Position numbers and translations under genes: made by a program. Of a stretch of 64,000 nt of DNA, positions 41,724 to 51,427 are shown one piece after another (position 1 is the stretch's first letter; each line of letters begins with the position of its first letter). The notes under the pieces are model-generated. The model was given only the letters and a program-made list of their open reading frames with translations, made no database searches and was not told the origin of the DNA. The DNA is from Clostridium bornimense (GTDB taxonomy: Bacteria; Bacillota; Clostridia; Clostridiales; Clostridiaceae): assembly GCF_018917145.1 (NCBI RefSeq), contig NZ_JAHLOD010000008.1:1-64000 (forward strand), read 5' to 3'.

Positions 41724-41758
41724 AAACCCACGAAAATCAATTAGATTTTCGTGGGTTT
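41724..41758 (-). terminator. Original ssrA terminator, displaced by the insertion
   Basis: A perfect 15-bp stem (AAACCCACGAAAATC and its inverse) with a 5-base loop is followed by TATTTTAG on the minus strand. It lies seven bases from the TGGTGGAGGCGA repeat, exactly where a tmRNA terminator should follow the CCA end. The tmRNA itself is now 13.6 kb away. Confidence 0.85.
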
Positions 41759-41764
41759 TTCATT

Positions 41765-41800
41765 TGGTGGAGGCGAGCCTTACCGTTTGAAATGTACAAT
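41765..41800. repeat. attL of the integrated element
   Basis: TGGTGGAGGCGA (41765-41776) repeats the tmRNA 3' end found at 55409-55420. To its right is the element arm TTGAAATGTACAAT (41787-41800), the near-inverse of ATTGTACATATCAA at the other end. To its left is chromosomal sequence with the tmRNA terminator. Confidence 0.85.
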
Positions 41801-41860
41801 ATATATTAATAAATATAGGCATTTATAAATATTAGTGTAGAGTTTAATTCTCTACACTAA

Positions 41861-42586
41861 TTAACTTAAAGTCGCTGCTATTTGTTCTTGAGTATCTACC
41901 ATTAAATTATTTAGTTTTTCTATTTCACATATTAAATATTCAGATAGCTTTTCAGCAAATTGTTTAAAATATTCCTTATATCTACTTATCTCACTATGAG
42001 TAATACTAGGACTTCCATCTTGATGTGTAATATAATTTCTCTGATTTGTTATATTATTAAATGTTCCCTTAAAATCATGTTCTTCTACTTCATCTAAAAG
42101 ACTTTCTTCTAATGAATATACTTTAATAGTCTTAAATATATCTTTTATTCCAATCTTGTTAAATAGCTTTATTAATTCATTAGCCCCATGTTTACCATAA
42201 TTAAACTTATTGTTCACCTTCATTTTTGTAGTTTTTTCATCATTCCATATATCTGCTATGTTTTTTAGGCAAGTAATTTTCTTTGAATTTTCTTCTTTTG
42301 ATACTATTTTCATTAAATCACTTACAACATCAAGTGAGAAGCCTATCCTCATCCATTCAGGCACTTGTTCATTTGGTAAATTTAATTCATTAATGTAATA
42401 TACAAACTCTTCAACGATTGCTTCAATAAAGTTTTCAAATTTTGCTGCTAATAGTAGAATTGCACTTTTATTGAGAGCTACATACTCTTCATTATTTTGT
42501 ATATTATTATTTGCCATATCTACTATTAACGCTACCTCCTTTAAACTATCCAAATAATTATCTAAACATTCAAACTTTACTTTCAT
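41861..42586 (-). CDS. HEPN-domain predicted ribonuclease (MAE_28990/MAE_18760-like)
   Basis: The 241 residues are nearly all helical. Residues 183-188 read RNYITH, the R-N-x3-H form of the HEPN RNase active site (Rx4-6H), in the setting TNQRNYITHQDGS. The N-terminal part (SAILLLAAKFENFIEAIVEE) is the helix pair seen in the MAE_28990/RiboL-PSP-like HEPN families. Such proteins cleave RNA in toxin, CRISPR and abortive-infection systems. It starts three bases after the DUF262 gene and is last in the hsd operon, which suggests that the DUF262 protein controls it. The family name is from memory of the pattern, not from a search. Confidence 0.65.
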   Translation of the reverse strand: MKVKFECLDNYLDSLKEVALIVDMANNNIQNNEEYVALNKSAILLLAAKFENFIEAIVEEFVYYINELNLPNEQVPEWMRIGFSLDVVSDLMKIVSKEENSKKITCLKNIADIWNDEKTTKMKVNNKFNYGKHGANELIKLFNKIGIKDIFKTIKVYSLEESLLDEVEEHDFKGTFNNITNQRNYITHQDGSPSITHSEISRYKEYFKQFAEKLSEYLICEIEKLNNLMVDTQEQIAATLS

Positions 42587-42589
42587 ATA

Positions 42590-43717
42590 CTATCCTCTCA
42601 TTACCTGTGCTAACCTATCAGTCCAACTTTTCATTCTCTTCTCTATTACTTTAGTATCTGATGTAGCTTGTGTAACAAGTATATTGAAATCAGGTTCTTT
42701 CAAGATGTTTTTATATAAATCTAATATCTCAATTTTATTATCCTTTATTTCATCTAATGAATACTTCTCAAATCCAATCATTATTACGTCCATTATTGAT
42801 CTATTTAGTTTATTTTCATAACCTTCATCATTTAATTTTCTAAAAGCATTTTCTCCAAACACTTCATAAACCTTGTCTATCGTATTATTGAACCTTTCTC
42901 TTAAATTATTAACATATATATCTGTAGCATCACTATTCTTTTTCATAAATGAATTTAAATATGGCTTAACACTCCCCTTATAATCTATTAACTTATTACT
43001 CTCTTTATCATAGTTTTCACTAAATGCTAGATATCTTAATATTAATTCACAATCATTCATTCTCTTATGTGGAGCTTTTAACCCTAAAATATTTAAAAAC
43101 TTTTTGTTTTTTCTTAACTCTTTAATCATGTCATTTAAAGGCCCTCTATATAAGCAATTTCTTAATTCTTGTTCATTTAACTTAACTGATCCAGTATTTA
43201 ATCTCATAAATATATCATACTTTATTTCAGGATTAGAATCATTAAATATTAAAATAACTCTTAAATTTCCATTGTTAAGCATTCTTTTTGCTTTTGGATT
43301 CAAATCCTCATATTTAAGACCATTTAATTCTTTTAAAACTTCTAACCCACTTAATTTAAAATTATTATCATAAAATCTTTTCAATGCATTTAATCTTTGA
43401 AGTCCATCAACAATATTCCAAGCACTATCTTCCTCTTCAGAAGCATAAATAACCGGTATCGGAATATTAAGTAAAATGGATTCTACTAATAATGAAGCTT
43501 TTTTATTATCCCAAATATAATTTCTTTGATATTCTGGACTAAAAATAATATCCTCATTTCTTATCATATTTACCAAATCACTTACACTCTTATCATATGC
43601 TTGCAACCTTAATTTTCTTTGTTCCGCTGGTATTTCAACTATTTCTCCTTCTTCTTCATCAATTAAGTTAATATCTGAATCATCTACCTCTTCTCTACCG
43701 AAGTATAATTGCTCCAT
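42590..43717 (-). CDS. DUF262 (ParB/GmrS-like) domain protein
   Basis: Residues about 35-115 contain the DUF262 pattern: IFSPEYQRNYIWDNKKASLL, then ESILLNIPIPVIY, then NIVDGLQRLNALKRF with the DGxxR nucleotide-binding motif. The domain occurs in the type IV restriction protein GmrS/GmrSD, where it binds or hydrolyses nucleotides. The usual C-terminal DUF1524 HNH nuclease of GmrSD is absent here; the 375-residue protein has a helical C-terminal part instead. The HEPN gene directly behind could supply the nuclease activity. It starts 19 bases after hsdS, with AAAGGGGG. Confidence 0.8.
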   Translation of the reverse strand: MEQLYFGREEVDDSDINLIDEEEGEIVEIPAEQRKLRLQAYDKSVSDLVNMIRNEDIIFSPEYQRNYIWDNKKASLLVESILLNIPIPVIYASEEEDSAWNIVDGLQRLNALKRFYDNNFKLSGLEVLKELNGLKYEDLNPKAKRMLNNGNLRVILIFNDSNPEIKYDIFMRLNTGSVKLNEQELRNCLYRGPLNDMIKELRKNKKFLNILGLKAPHKRMNDCELILRYLAFSENYDKESNKLIDYKGSVKPYLNSFMKKNSDATDIYVNNLRERFNNTIDKVYEVFGENAFRKLNDEGYENKLNRSIMDVIMIGFEKYSLDEIKDNKIEILDLYKNILKEPDFNILVTQATSDTKVIEKRMKSWTDRLAQVMRG

Positions 43718-43736
43718 TCTTAATCCCCCTTTATAT

Positions 43737-44918
43737 TTAATTAAACAATTTTCCCTTGAACGCTCTCTGCATTAATGAATTAAAATTATTCTCTAATTCT
43801 TTTAAACTCTCTTCCATTTCAAATTTCAATTTGTCGACTTGATTAACAAAGTCAGCAAATTGATTTTGAAGTTCTATTGGTGGAACAATAACATTTTGTT
43901 CACTTAATATTTTAAGATTTATATTTTTTTGTGCTGATTCAGGAGCTGAATCTTCTAATATTTTTTGTAAGAAAAACATCCAAAATTGAATAAACATATT
44001 ATTAGTTTTATCATTTGGTATAAATGCAACTACACTGTCTGGAAAACAAGCATCAAATGTTAATATACTTGTCTTTGCAATATTAGCAGCAATAGTAATA
44101 CATAAGGTTCCCTTATCCCACATTTTACTTTGCTTAAGACCTAACTCTGAATAAGTCTGTGTGTACTCTTTTAAATATATACCAGCATTTGCAATATCAC
44201 CAGTTTGTACTAAAGGATATGGACCACCTAATAATTCAGGTGCATTTCTTGGTCTATGTTTTGACTTCCCTCTAGATAATTCACCTAACTCATTTAACTT
44301 TTTCTTTTCCCATCCTTTTGGGTTAGTAACTGGGTCACCAAACATCTCGATAAATTTTGATTTAACTAATTCATCTAATAGATTAATAGCTTGTTTTCTT
44401 TTCTCTACCACATCTTCTGCTTTTTTTAAAACTTTAACTATTTTCTTTTGAGCTTCTAATGATGGCACAGGTATACTGCAATTAGATATATTTTTAGCAC
44501 TTATATTACTTACTACACAACCATTTGCATCTTTAATCACAGCTCTTTGAAACTCATCAGATCTTAAGAAGTAAAATAGATACTCTCTATCTAGTTTATT
44601 CACTTCTGTTATTTCGAATTTTCCAACGCGCTGATTTAATAATGACGCTTCTGTATATGAATATCTTGATATCTTCCCTATGCTCCCTGACATTGATATA
44701 AGTATATCACCCATCTTAACCTCATACTGCTTATTGTTTTCTAAGAATTCATTAGGATAACATATTTTTTTATCAATTATAACTTTATTATTTTGTAAGT
44801 TATTAATTCTTATTATAGGTACTTCATTTTCAGTAAATTGATTACTTTTAAAGGCATATCCATTTTTTAATTTTGTGACATCTTTTAACTTATATAACTT
44901 AAATTCTTCTTGCCACAT
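43737..44918 (-). CDS. hsdS: Type I restriction-modification specificity subunit HsdS
   Basis: Two target recognition domains can be seen, each with its helical spacer. The first starts FKLYKLKDVTKLKNGYAFKS and ends with SLEAQKKIVKVLKKAED; the second starts GWEKKKLNELGELSRGKSK and ends with PIELQNQFADFVNQVDKLK. These spacers are the conserved parts that set the distance between the two half-sites. The length of 393 residues is normal. The methylated sequence cannot be read from this. It follows hsdM by one base. No second hsdS or inverted repeats for phase variation are present. Confidence 0.95.
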   Translation of the reverse strand: MWQEEFKLYKLKDVTKLKNGYAFKSNQFTENEVPIIRINNLQNNKVIIDKKICYPNEFLENNKQYEVKMGDILISMSGSIGKISRYSYTEASLLNQRVGKFEITEVNKLDREYLFYFLRSDEFQRAVIKDANGCVVSNISAKNISNCSIPVPSLEAQKKIVKVLKKAEDVVEKRKQAINLLDELVKSKFIEMFGDPVTNPKGWEKKKLNELGELSRGKSKHRPRNAPELLGGPYPLVQTGDIANAGIYLKEYTQTYSELGLKQSKMWDKGTLCITIAANIAKTSILTFDACFPDSVVAFIPNDKTNNMFIQFWMFFLQKILEDSAPESAQKNINLKILSEQNVIVPPIELQNQFADFVNQVDKLKFEMEESLKELENNFNSLMQRAFKGKLFN

Positions 44919-44919
44919 A

Positions 44920-46470
44920 CTACTTCACCAATCCTTTTAAACTTTCTATGTCTTGTAAAATTGAGTTTTCCAACTCTTCAAGTTTACTTAATATAACTGA
45001 CGGCTTTTCATATACAACATCTTCATACTCAACTTCTTTATACTTATTAATAGAAAGATCATACCCATTGTCTGCTATTTCTTTTTTTTCAACCCAGAAC
45101 CATTTATCTTCCTTAGTTGGATCTAAAGTTTTATCTTTCCTAACTGATCTCCATTTCTCAATAATATCTGGAATATCTCCATCATTATTAAGCTTATTTC
45201 TCTTATCATCTAATGAGAAACCATCACTTTGCATATCATAAAACCAAACTTTATCTGTTTCTCCACCTTTAGTAAAGATAAGTATAGCAGTTGATACACC
45301 TGCATATGGCTTAAAAACTCCTGATGGCATTGATATTACACCTTCTAAAGCATTCTCTTCTACTAATGCTTTTCTAATATCTTTATGAGCTTTTGTTGAG
45401 CCAAATAATACTCCATCTGGTACTATAACTGCACATCTTCCTCCTAAATCAAGTATTCTATTTATAAGCTTCATAAATAAAAGTTCTGTTTTAGTTGTTT
45501 TTGCTCCCTTAGTTAATGTTGGATTTATATCATTAGCATCTATACTTCCCTTAAATGGTGGATTAGCTAAAACTAGAGTATACTTATTTTCTTCATCATA
45601 AACCTTTGACATAGCATCCATTTGTCTTACATTAGGATTATCTATACTATGAAGCATTAAGTTCATTGATGCTATTCTAACCATTGATGGGTCAAAATCA
45701 AATCCATAAAACATATCTGTTCTAAAATGCTCCCACTCCTCATTACTCATCATATCTCCAATTCTGTTATGAAGATTACCTTCTTCATCTGTAAATACAC
45801 TTTCAGGCCTTGTATATTTTTCAAGTATATATTCTAATGAATTAATTAAGAAACCTGCTGTACCACATGCTGGATCGCATATCTTATCTTCTGCTGTAGG
45901 ATCCATTAACTCAACCATCATTCTTATTATGTGTCTAGGAGTTCTAAACTGACCATTTACTCCTGATGTTGCAAGCTTTGATAAAAGGTATTCATATAAA
46001 TCACCTTTTGTATCTGAATCATCCATGTTAATTCCTTCTATAAGTCTAACTGACTCTTGTAATAACGATGGTTTAGGAATCATAAATACTGCATCTTTCA
46101 TTTCAGCAGTAAAACTTGATTCAGCTCCTCCTAACATCTTAATAGCAGGAAATACCTTTTGTGATACTACATCAAACATTTCATTTACATCTAAATGTTG
46201 AAATTCAGACCATTTTAATAATTCATAGTTAAAGTCCTCAGTTGATTTATTATCTGCTATTAACTTATCATTCAACTCTTTAAATAAAGAAGTATATGGC
46301 ACTTCCATTCTATTAGCTCTTTTTGCCTTAGCATTATCTATATCATCTAATCTCTTTATAAATAAAAGATATGATATTTGTTCAATTACAGTCAGAGGGT
46401 TTGATATTCCCCCTGACCAAAAGTTATTCCATAGTCTATCTATTTTACTCCTAATTTCTGCACTTAACAT
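44920..46470 (-). CDS. hsdM: Type I restriction-modification methyltransferase HsdM
   Basis: The N-terminal helical domain (LWNNFWSGGISNPLTVIEQI) is followed by the N6-adenine methyltransferase domain. SAM motif I is DPACGTAGFLINS near residue 198, and the catalytic NPPF is near residue 302. Two HsdM with one HsdS form the methylase that protects host DNA. Length 516 is typical. The ATG has an AGGAGGAACAACAT site. It lies between hsdR and hsdS in one transcription unit. Confidence 0.96.
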   Translation of the reverse strand: MLSAEIRSKIDRLWNNFWSGGISNPLTVIEQISYLLFIKRLDDIDNAKAKRANRMEVPYTSLFKELNDKLIADNKSTEDFNYELLKWSEFQHLDVNEMFDVVSQKVFPAIKMLGGAESSFTAEMKDAVFMIPKPSLLQESVRLIEGINMDDSDTKGDLYEYLLSKLATSGVNGQFRTPRHIIRMMVELMDPTAEDKICDPACGTAGFLINSLEYILEKYTRPESVFTDEEGNLHNRIGDMMSNEEWEHFRTDMFYGFDFDPSMVRIASMNLMLHSIDNPNVRQMDAMSKVYDEENKYTLVLANPPFKGSIDANDINPTLTKGAKTTKTELLFMKLINRILDLGGRCAVIVPDGVLFGSTKAHKDIRKALVEENALEGVISMPSGVFKPYAGVSTAILIFTKGGETDKVWFYDMQSDGFSLDDKRNKLNNDGDIPDIIEKWRSVRKDKTLDPTKEDKWFWVEKKEIADNGYDLSINKYKEVEYEDVVYEKPSVILSKLEELENSILQDIESLKGLVK

Positions 46471-46488
46471 ATGTTGTTCCTCCTAAAT

Positions 46489-49400
46489 TTATGAAATATA
46501 TGTTACCTTAAATGGTTTTATCAAATCGAAAACATCATCTGCCATTCTACCAAATATACCTTCAACACCATCTGGATTAAATGTTGTATATGGTTCCCTA
46601 AACAATGCTTTCACTGATATCCCTTTATTTTTAGCAATATCATTCTTAATTATTTCTAAAGTCTTAATTTGTGTTGCATTCATTTTATTATGATGATTTT
46701 GAATAAACTCCTCAAAAATCTTATTTAGCTCAACATCATCTATTCCAATAAACTTCCTTACTATACCAACTATATCATCTTTACTGATATCAGTTTTACT
46801 AGATAATTCATCTATGCTATAAACAAAGTCATCTCCAAATATTGAATATACACCATTAATTTCAGTTTCAGTTAGTTTCTCGCCTTTTCTAATCTTATGG
46901 ATTATAATTTGATCCTTTAGTTTTTCTTCTATAGCTTTCTTGACTCTTTTATCATAAGGTTCCATATTAGAACCATAAAGAACTGTTCCCGCACTAACTT
47001 CTTTCACAATTCCACCAGTGTCCTTTATATCAAATACAATGAAAGTACTTGAATTTGCACCTTTATACTTCATTAAATCTCGTAAGTCACTTCTTATAGA
47101 TTCTAACTTTTCATAACTCAATCCTTCCCATCCTGATGGTTCTAATAGTGACTTTACAAGTTCCCTCTTGCCATCAAACTGACTAAGATTTATTTTAAGC
47201 TTTGCTAATCTCTCCATTGTGGAGTTAATTTCCCGAATCATTGCATCCTTATCATCTTTTTCAAAGTAATAAAGTATTCTGTAAATACAATTATCAAAAG
47301 TTAATGCATCTGTACTATCCTTTGCTTCTATCCATTGAATTAAAGGAGCTATCTCCAATTTAAGTTTTTTAATAAAATCTTCACTTAAATGTGTCCAATA
47401 TTCTTCTTTCTTTACTTGCTCTATTCTTTTTCTATTCTTCTTTATTTCAATACTTTCAGTAGGAAGTTCATCTATATCTGATTTCAGCTTTTTAACGAAA
47501 TCTTCTATTATATCACCTTGTCGCTTTTCTTTATATAATTCTAGCAATTTACATTCTAATTCAAATCTAACTTGCATTGATGTCTTTTGAGGCTTTGGTA
47601 TAAACCCTTTAGGATTCATTTCAAAAAACTCAAAGTTTTTGTAACAATCAAATATAACAAACTCATCTTTATCTCTTCCATCTCCAAAAAGGTTATCACA
47701 TCTTCTTGTTCCTCTACCTATCATTTGCCAGAACTTAACCTTTGAATAAATAGGTTTAGCAAATACTAAGTTAACTATACTAGGCACATCAATACCTGTA
47801 TCTAACAAGTCTACTGATATTGCTATTCTAGGAAAATCTTCTGTCTTAAACTTTTCAATAAGGATATCCTTATCTTTTATTCCTGAGTATATTACAGCTG
47901 TCATTTTACCTTTGTATTGAGGGTATAATTCGTTAAACAAAGAATCCAGAAGGTTAGCATGATTCTTTGATTTTGCAAATATAATTGTTTTTCCTAAATG
48001 GTCTCCTACTTTTATGCCATCTTCCATAAGGGATTTTAATATAAATCTATTGGTGTCCTTATTAGTAACCTTCTTTTCTAACTCATCTTTAGTAAACTCT
48101 ATTTCATCCCCATTATATCCATCTTCATCTACCTGATGTCTTTGCTCCTCTGTCATTTCACTATACTTAATTCCTTTTCTTAAGAAATTTGTACTTGTAT
48201 CTTTAACCCTTGGCTCTATAAGATAAGGTGGTATATGGCTCCAAGCTTCATCTACTGAAAAGTTAAATGTAGGATCCTCTGTATCACAATTAAATAAATC
48301 AAAGGTATTACGTTCTATAAAATCAATAGGTGTTGCTGTTAATCCAATAATATTAGAATCAAAATACTCTAGTATATCTCTATATGTCTTATATATACTT
48401 CTGTGAGATTCATCACATATTATTAAATCAAAGAAACCAACACTAAATTTACTATAGTAATTTATCATTGTTTGATATGTTGAAAAATATAATGTTGCTT
48501 CTCTATTGTCTGCATTCTTTCCTGTAAACCTACAAGATATTTGTTCTGGCATAAAAGTCTTGAAGCTATTAGCATCTTCCTTAGCCTGTTTTACAAGTTC
48601 ATCTCTGTCTGCTAAGAATAATACTCTTTTAGCCCAATTAGCTTCCATCATTCCTTTAGTTAAAGCAATAACTGTTCTAGTCTTACCTGTCCCTGTTGCC
48701 ATTACTAAAAGAGCTCTTCTATATCCATTTGAGTATCTCTCATATACTCTCTTTATACCTTCTATTTGATAAGGTCTTCCTGCTATATTTTTATCTATTT
48801 CTACCTTATTTAGGTCTTTCTTATATTTATGTTTAAAATATAATTCTTCTAAATCCTCTAAAGTATAAAATCCCCATATCTGTCTAGGTTCACTATACTT
48901 ATCATCCCACATATATATTTCATATCCGTTAGTATAGAATATTATTGGTCTTATTCCATAGTCTCTTTCAATTGTATTAGCATATTCAACAGCTTGCTGA
49001 CGTCCTATTATTGGATCTACTGATGTTTTCTTTGCTTCCACAACCGCAACTGGCTTTCCTTTTTTATTAACTAACACATAATCAACAAACCCCTTCTTGC
49101 CATCTTCTTTATGATTATCAAGAGGAAATTCTACTTTAACAAACTCAGTATTATTAACATCCCATCCGGCATCCTTTAACATTAAATCTATAAGTTTCTT
49201 TCTTGTTTCTTCTTCATTTAGATTTAAAGTTTCTTCAACTTCATCTTGAATTCTTTTATCAGCTTTTTCATCTACTCTAGCTTCAACTTCGTTCTTAACT
49301 TCTTCAATAGTTTTATGATGTTCTTCTTTGTTAGCTTCTTTTTCCTTTATGTATTCATCAATATTGTATACAGGAGCTTTAGAGTCTACAGCCTTAGGTA

Positions 49401-49797
49401 TATCAAATTTCAATGGTTTTATTGAGGTGTCTTTTGTTACACTAATATAAAACCAAGCAGAAACCTTATACATGGCAACCAAGCATTCTAACGCATCTTT
49501 TTTACTTTCATATCCTTCATGATTAGCCTTATTACCGTATCTTCTTACAATATCAAAAAGATCTGGTATAGCTTGATTTATTTTTCTAGTTCTTAAAATT
49601 TTGATTTTATCATCCTGTGTGGCAAATCTATCAACATCAACCCTTAATGCTGCTAATACAATATCTATAATTTGTTCTCCAAACATACGCATTTTTAGCA
49701 TTGATGCATTACTGTCTGTATGAAGATAATTTTCTGCTTGAGCACCTAATTTAGCTAAGGTTGCCCACTTTTTATTTAAAAATCCAAAATTAGACAT
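46489..49797 (-). CDS. hsdR: Type I restriction endonuclease/translocase HsdR
   Basis: An N-terminal DUF4145-like helical part is followed by a PD-(D/E)xK nuclease domain (VDYVLVNKKG, then VAVVEAKKT near residue 252). The SF2 motor comes next, with Walker A MATGTGKTRT near 367, the DESH box LIICDESHRS, motif III LTATP and motif VI QMIGRGTRRC. The C-terminal part contacts the methylase. This is the EcoEI-like (type IB) arrangement. The protein pulls DNA past the complex and cuts unmethylated DNA at a distance. It is first in the operon; a GGGGGGAAGAT site precedes the ATG. At 1102 residues it is complete. Confidence 0.95.
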   Translation of the reverse strand: MSNFGFLNKKWATLAKLGAQAENYLHTDSNASMLKMRMFGEQIIDIVLAALRVDVDRFATQDDKIKILRTRKINQAIPDLFDIVRRYGNKANHEGYESKKDALECLVAMYKVSAWFYISVTKDTSIKPLKFDIPKAVDSKAPVYNIDEYIKEKEANKEEHHKTIEEVKNEVEARVDEKADKRIQDEVEETLNLNEEETRKKLIDLMLKDAGWDVNNTEFVKVEFPLDNHKEDGKKGFVDYVLVNKKGKPVAVVEAKKTSVDPIIGRQQAVEYANTIERDYGIRPIIFYTNGYEIYMWDDKYSEPRQIWGFYTLEDLEELYFKHKYKKDLNKVEIDKNIAGRPYQIEGIKRVYERYSNGYRRALLVMATGTGKTRTVIALTKGMMEANWAKRVLFLADRDELVKQAKEDANSFKTFMPEQISCRFTGKNADNREATLYFSTYQTMINYYSKFSVGFFDLIICDESHRSIYKTYRDILEYFDSNIIGLTATPIDFIERNTFDLFNCDTEDPTFNFSVDEAWSHIPPYLIEPRVKDTSTNFLRKGIKYSEMTEEQRHQVDEDGYNGDEIEFTKDELEKKVTNKDTNRFILKSLMEDGIKVGDHLGKTIIFAKSKNHANLLDSLFNELYPQYKGKMTAVIYSGIKDKDILIEKFKTEDFPRIAISVDLLDTGIDVPSIVNLVFAKPIYSKVKFWQMIGRGTRRCDNLFGDGRDKDEFVIFDCYKNFEFFEMNPKGFIPKPQKTSMQVRFELECKLLELYKEKRQGDIIEDFVKKLKSDIDELPTESIEIKKNRKRIEQVKKEEYWTHLSEDFIKKLKLEIAPLIQWIEAKDSTDALTFDNCIYRILYYFEKDDKDAMIREINSTMERLAKLKINLSQFDGKRELVKSLLEPSGWEGLSYEKLESIRSDLRDLMKYKGANSSTFIVFDIKDTGGIVKEVSAGTVLYGSNMEPYDKRVKKAIEEKLKDQIIIHKIRKGEKLTETEINGVYSIFGDDFVYSIDELSSKTDISKDDIVGIVRKFIGIDDVELNKIFEEFIQNHHNKMNATQIKTLEIIKNDIAKNKGISVKALFREPYTTFNPDGVEGIFGRMADDVFDLIKPFKVTYIS

Positions 49798-49965
49798 ATC
49801 TTCCCCCCCATAATTAATACTTCTGTCTCACCTTTACTTTCGCATATAATCATCTATTATTATAACATTTTATTACTGAATATTCTCTATTGCTTTTTAT
49901 AATTACATAGATGTATAATACTTATAATCTATTTCTTGTTAATATAATACAAGGAGGAATTTAGC

Positions 49966-50394
49966 ATGCATACAAATATGGGATTCTATAATGTATCCCA
50001 ATTATTTAAGCTCTTAAAAATATGCTCTAAAAATAATTATAGTAGGATATCTATAAAAACATCTTCTGAGGAATGTTTTGAGCTAAAAGCTAATGAACCT
50101 ATTAGTAAAAATATATATGAGTTTCTTGAAAGCTTAGTAGAGTTTCAAACTGAAACTACGGAAGAGCATATAATAATAAAAATTAATATTAAAGAAGACT
50201 TTAATCGTAAGAAAAGGATGTTTAATAAAAAATTTGAATATAGAAATGAATTAAATCAATTGGCAAATTGCTTATTTATAGACAATGGTGAACAATTCAG
50301 CATAATTGATGAAGTGCTAGAAGATGAGAATTATATAAGGGTGCAAGTACCAAAGTATTTTTATAGGTACTTATATAATAACGTACCTTTATAA
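49966..50394 (+). CDS. Unknown small protein divergent from hsdR
   Basis: The 142 residues have no known motif, signal peptide or membrane helix. The composition is mixed, with a basic patch in the middle (EDFNRKKRMFNKKFEYRN). A very strong CAAGGAGGAATTTAG site precedes the ATG, so the gene is surely expressed. It lies on the element, transcribed away from hsdR and ending at a long hairpin. It might regulate the restriction operon, but nothing in the sequence shows this. Confidence 0.6.
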   Translation: MHTNMGFYNVSQLFKLLKICSKNNYSRISIKTSSEECFELKANEPISKNIYEFLESLVEFQTETTEEHIIIKINIKEDFNRKKRMFNKKFEYRNELNQLANCLFIDNGEQFSIIDEVLEDENYIRVQVPKYFYRYLYNNVPL

Positions 50395-50416
50395 AAAATA
50401 GATAATATTTATATTA

Positions 50417-50471
50417 ACAAGAAAGTAGATTTTTAAATGTGTTGTATCCATTTAAGAATCTACTTTCTTGT
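50417..50471. repeat. Long hairpin after the small element gene
   Basis: Arms of 23 bases (starting ACAAGAAAGTAGATT) pair with a single mismatch across nine bases. It begins 22 bases after a stop codon, so it can act as a terminator, although the run of Ts after it is weak. Its last bases overlap a 17-bp repeat found again at 52958. Confidence 0.6.
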
Positions 50472-50484
50472 CATTTTCGACAAC
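50468..50484. repeat. 17-bp inverted repeat, left copy
   Basis: TTGTCATTTTCGACAAC is the exact reverse complement of 52958-52974. The core TTGTC-N6-GACAA is itself a palindrome, as expected for a dimeric protein's binding site. The two copies bracket the replication-like part of the element. Confidence 0.7.
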
Positions 50485-50492
50485 CAAAAGCA

Positions 50493-50523
50493 AAGGAGAT
50501 GCCCCCACGTAAAGCATCTCCTT
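50493..50523. repeat. Second hairpin in the element's central gap
   Basis: AAGGAGATGC pairs perfectly with GCATCTCCTT across 11 bases. Terminator-like U-runs are poor on both strands. It may be part of a replication or regulatory region. Confidence 0.45.
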
Positions 50524-51036
50524 AATTATTTAAAATCTAAATCATCCTTTAAAAATATTTTTTTGGATGACGTTTGTACTTATACTTAATAGTATATATT
50601 AACACAAATTAGAAATCAATATTACTTTATTAAATATCTATTTAATCATTTCTATAATCTCATATATCTTTTTACCTTTAAGCACTAATTTTTTTATAAA
50701 ATTTTCTCCTGCTACCTAGCTATTAATATTAAAACACTATTAATCGTTTCATGCCCCACCCCTGTTGGTTATAATTTCTGTAGTAAATGCTTCTCTCCCT
50801 TAATATCCACTTATTTAAATAAATTTTAGCAATTACGAGCTGGTGTTTTGTGCTTTTTTTGCATATTCTAGCTTATTTTTGAGCATCTTATTGGCTATTT
50901 ATCAACATCATAATATACATCTCTCTATACTATTTCTGTAACTTACTTGATAGCCTTCGGCACTATTATCTAGTCCATATATTTATAATTTCCCCTTTCG
51001 GGGTGTTATTGAATTAAAATATATAATTTTGAAAGG
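50524..51036. other. Noncoding region of the element, possible origin
   Basis: No gene with a start and ribosome binding site is seen in these 513 bases. The region is AT-rich with some short C/G-rich spots, such as CCCCTTTCGGGG near 50993, a small hairpin. Its position next to an initiator-like gene makes it a candidate origin, but no iterons were recognised. Confidence 0.3.
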
Positions 51037-51420
51037 ATGATTCAAATGAAAAACACTTTATTAAATTTACTAAAGGAAAAAGACTATACCATTAGCGAGC
51101 ATACTAACACTATATCCTTCTTCAATGATATCTATTCAGTTAACTTATGTACCTATAATACTACTTTTACTGTATGGATTAATTCACTCCAATCAGACAT
51201 AGCAAGTTCAAAACTTCTTATTAGTTTTAGTTCTATACCTATTAATATCAAAGCTATTAGAAATTGGCTACATACTATAATAAGCTTGCAAATCACAGAC
51301 TCATATAATACCTTAAATCCTTTAACACTAATTAATGATACTATCCTTAAAGCAGCCTACACTGATTTATTAAACCTATTAGATGAATATTTAATATATT
51401 TAGCTATTAACCCTCTTTAG
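51037..51420 (+). CDS. Unknown small element protein
   Basis: The 127-residue protein has a mixed composition, mostly polar in the first half and helical in the second (ILKAAYTDLLNLLDEYLIYL). The AAAGGATG site precedes the ATG. It converges with the initiator-like gene, with only seven bases between the stops. No domain is recognised and no membrane segment is clear. A role in copy control or transfer is possible only by position. Confidence 0.5.
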   Translation: MIQMKNTLLNLLKEKDYTISEHTNTISFFNDIYSVNLCTYNTTFTVWINSLQSDIASSKLLISFSSIPINIKAIRNWLHTIISLQITDSYNTLNPLTLINDTILKAAYTDLLNLLDEYLIYLAINPL

Positions 51421-51427
51421 AATTAAT

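Noticed and set aside
43737-44918. Phase-variable hsdS
   Set aside because: There is a single hsdS, with no inverted repeats or second partial copy to invert with; the serine recombinase belongs to the element's integration.
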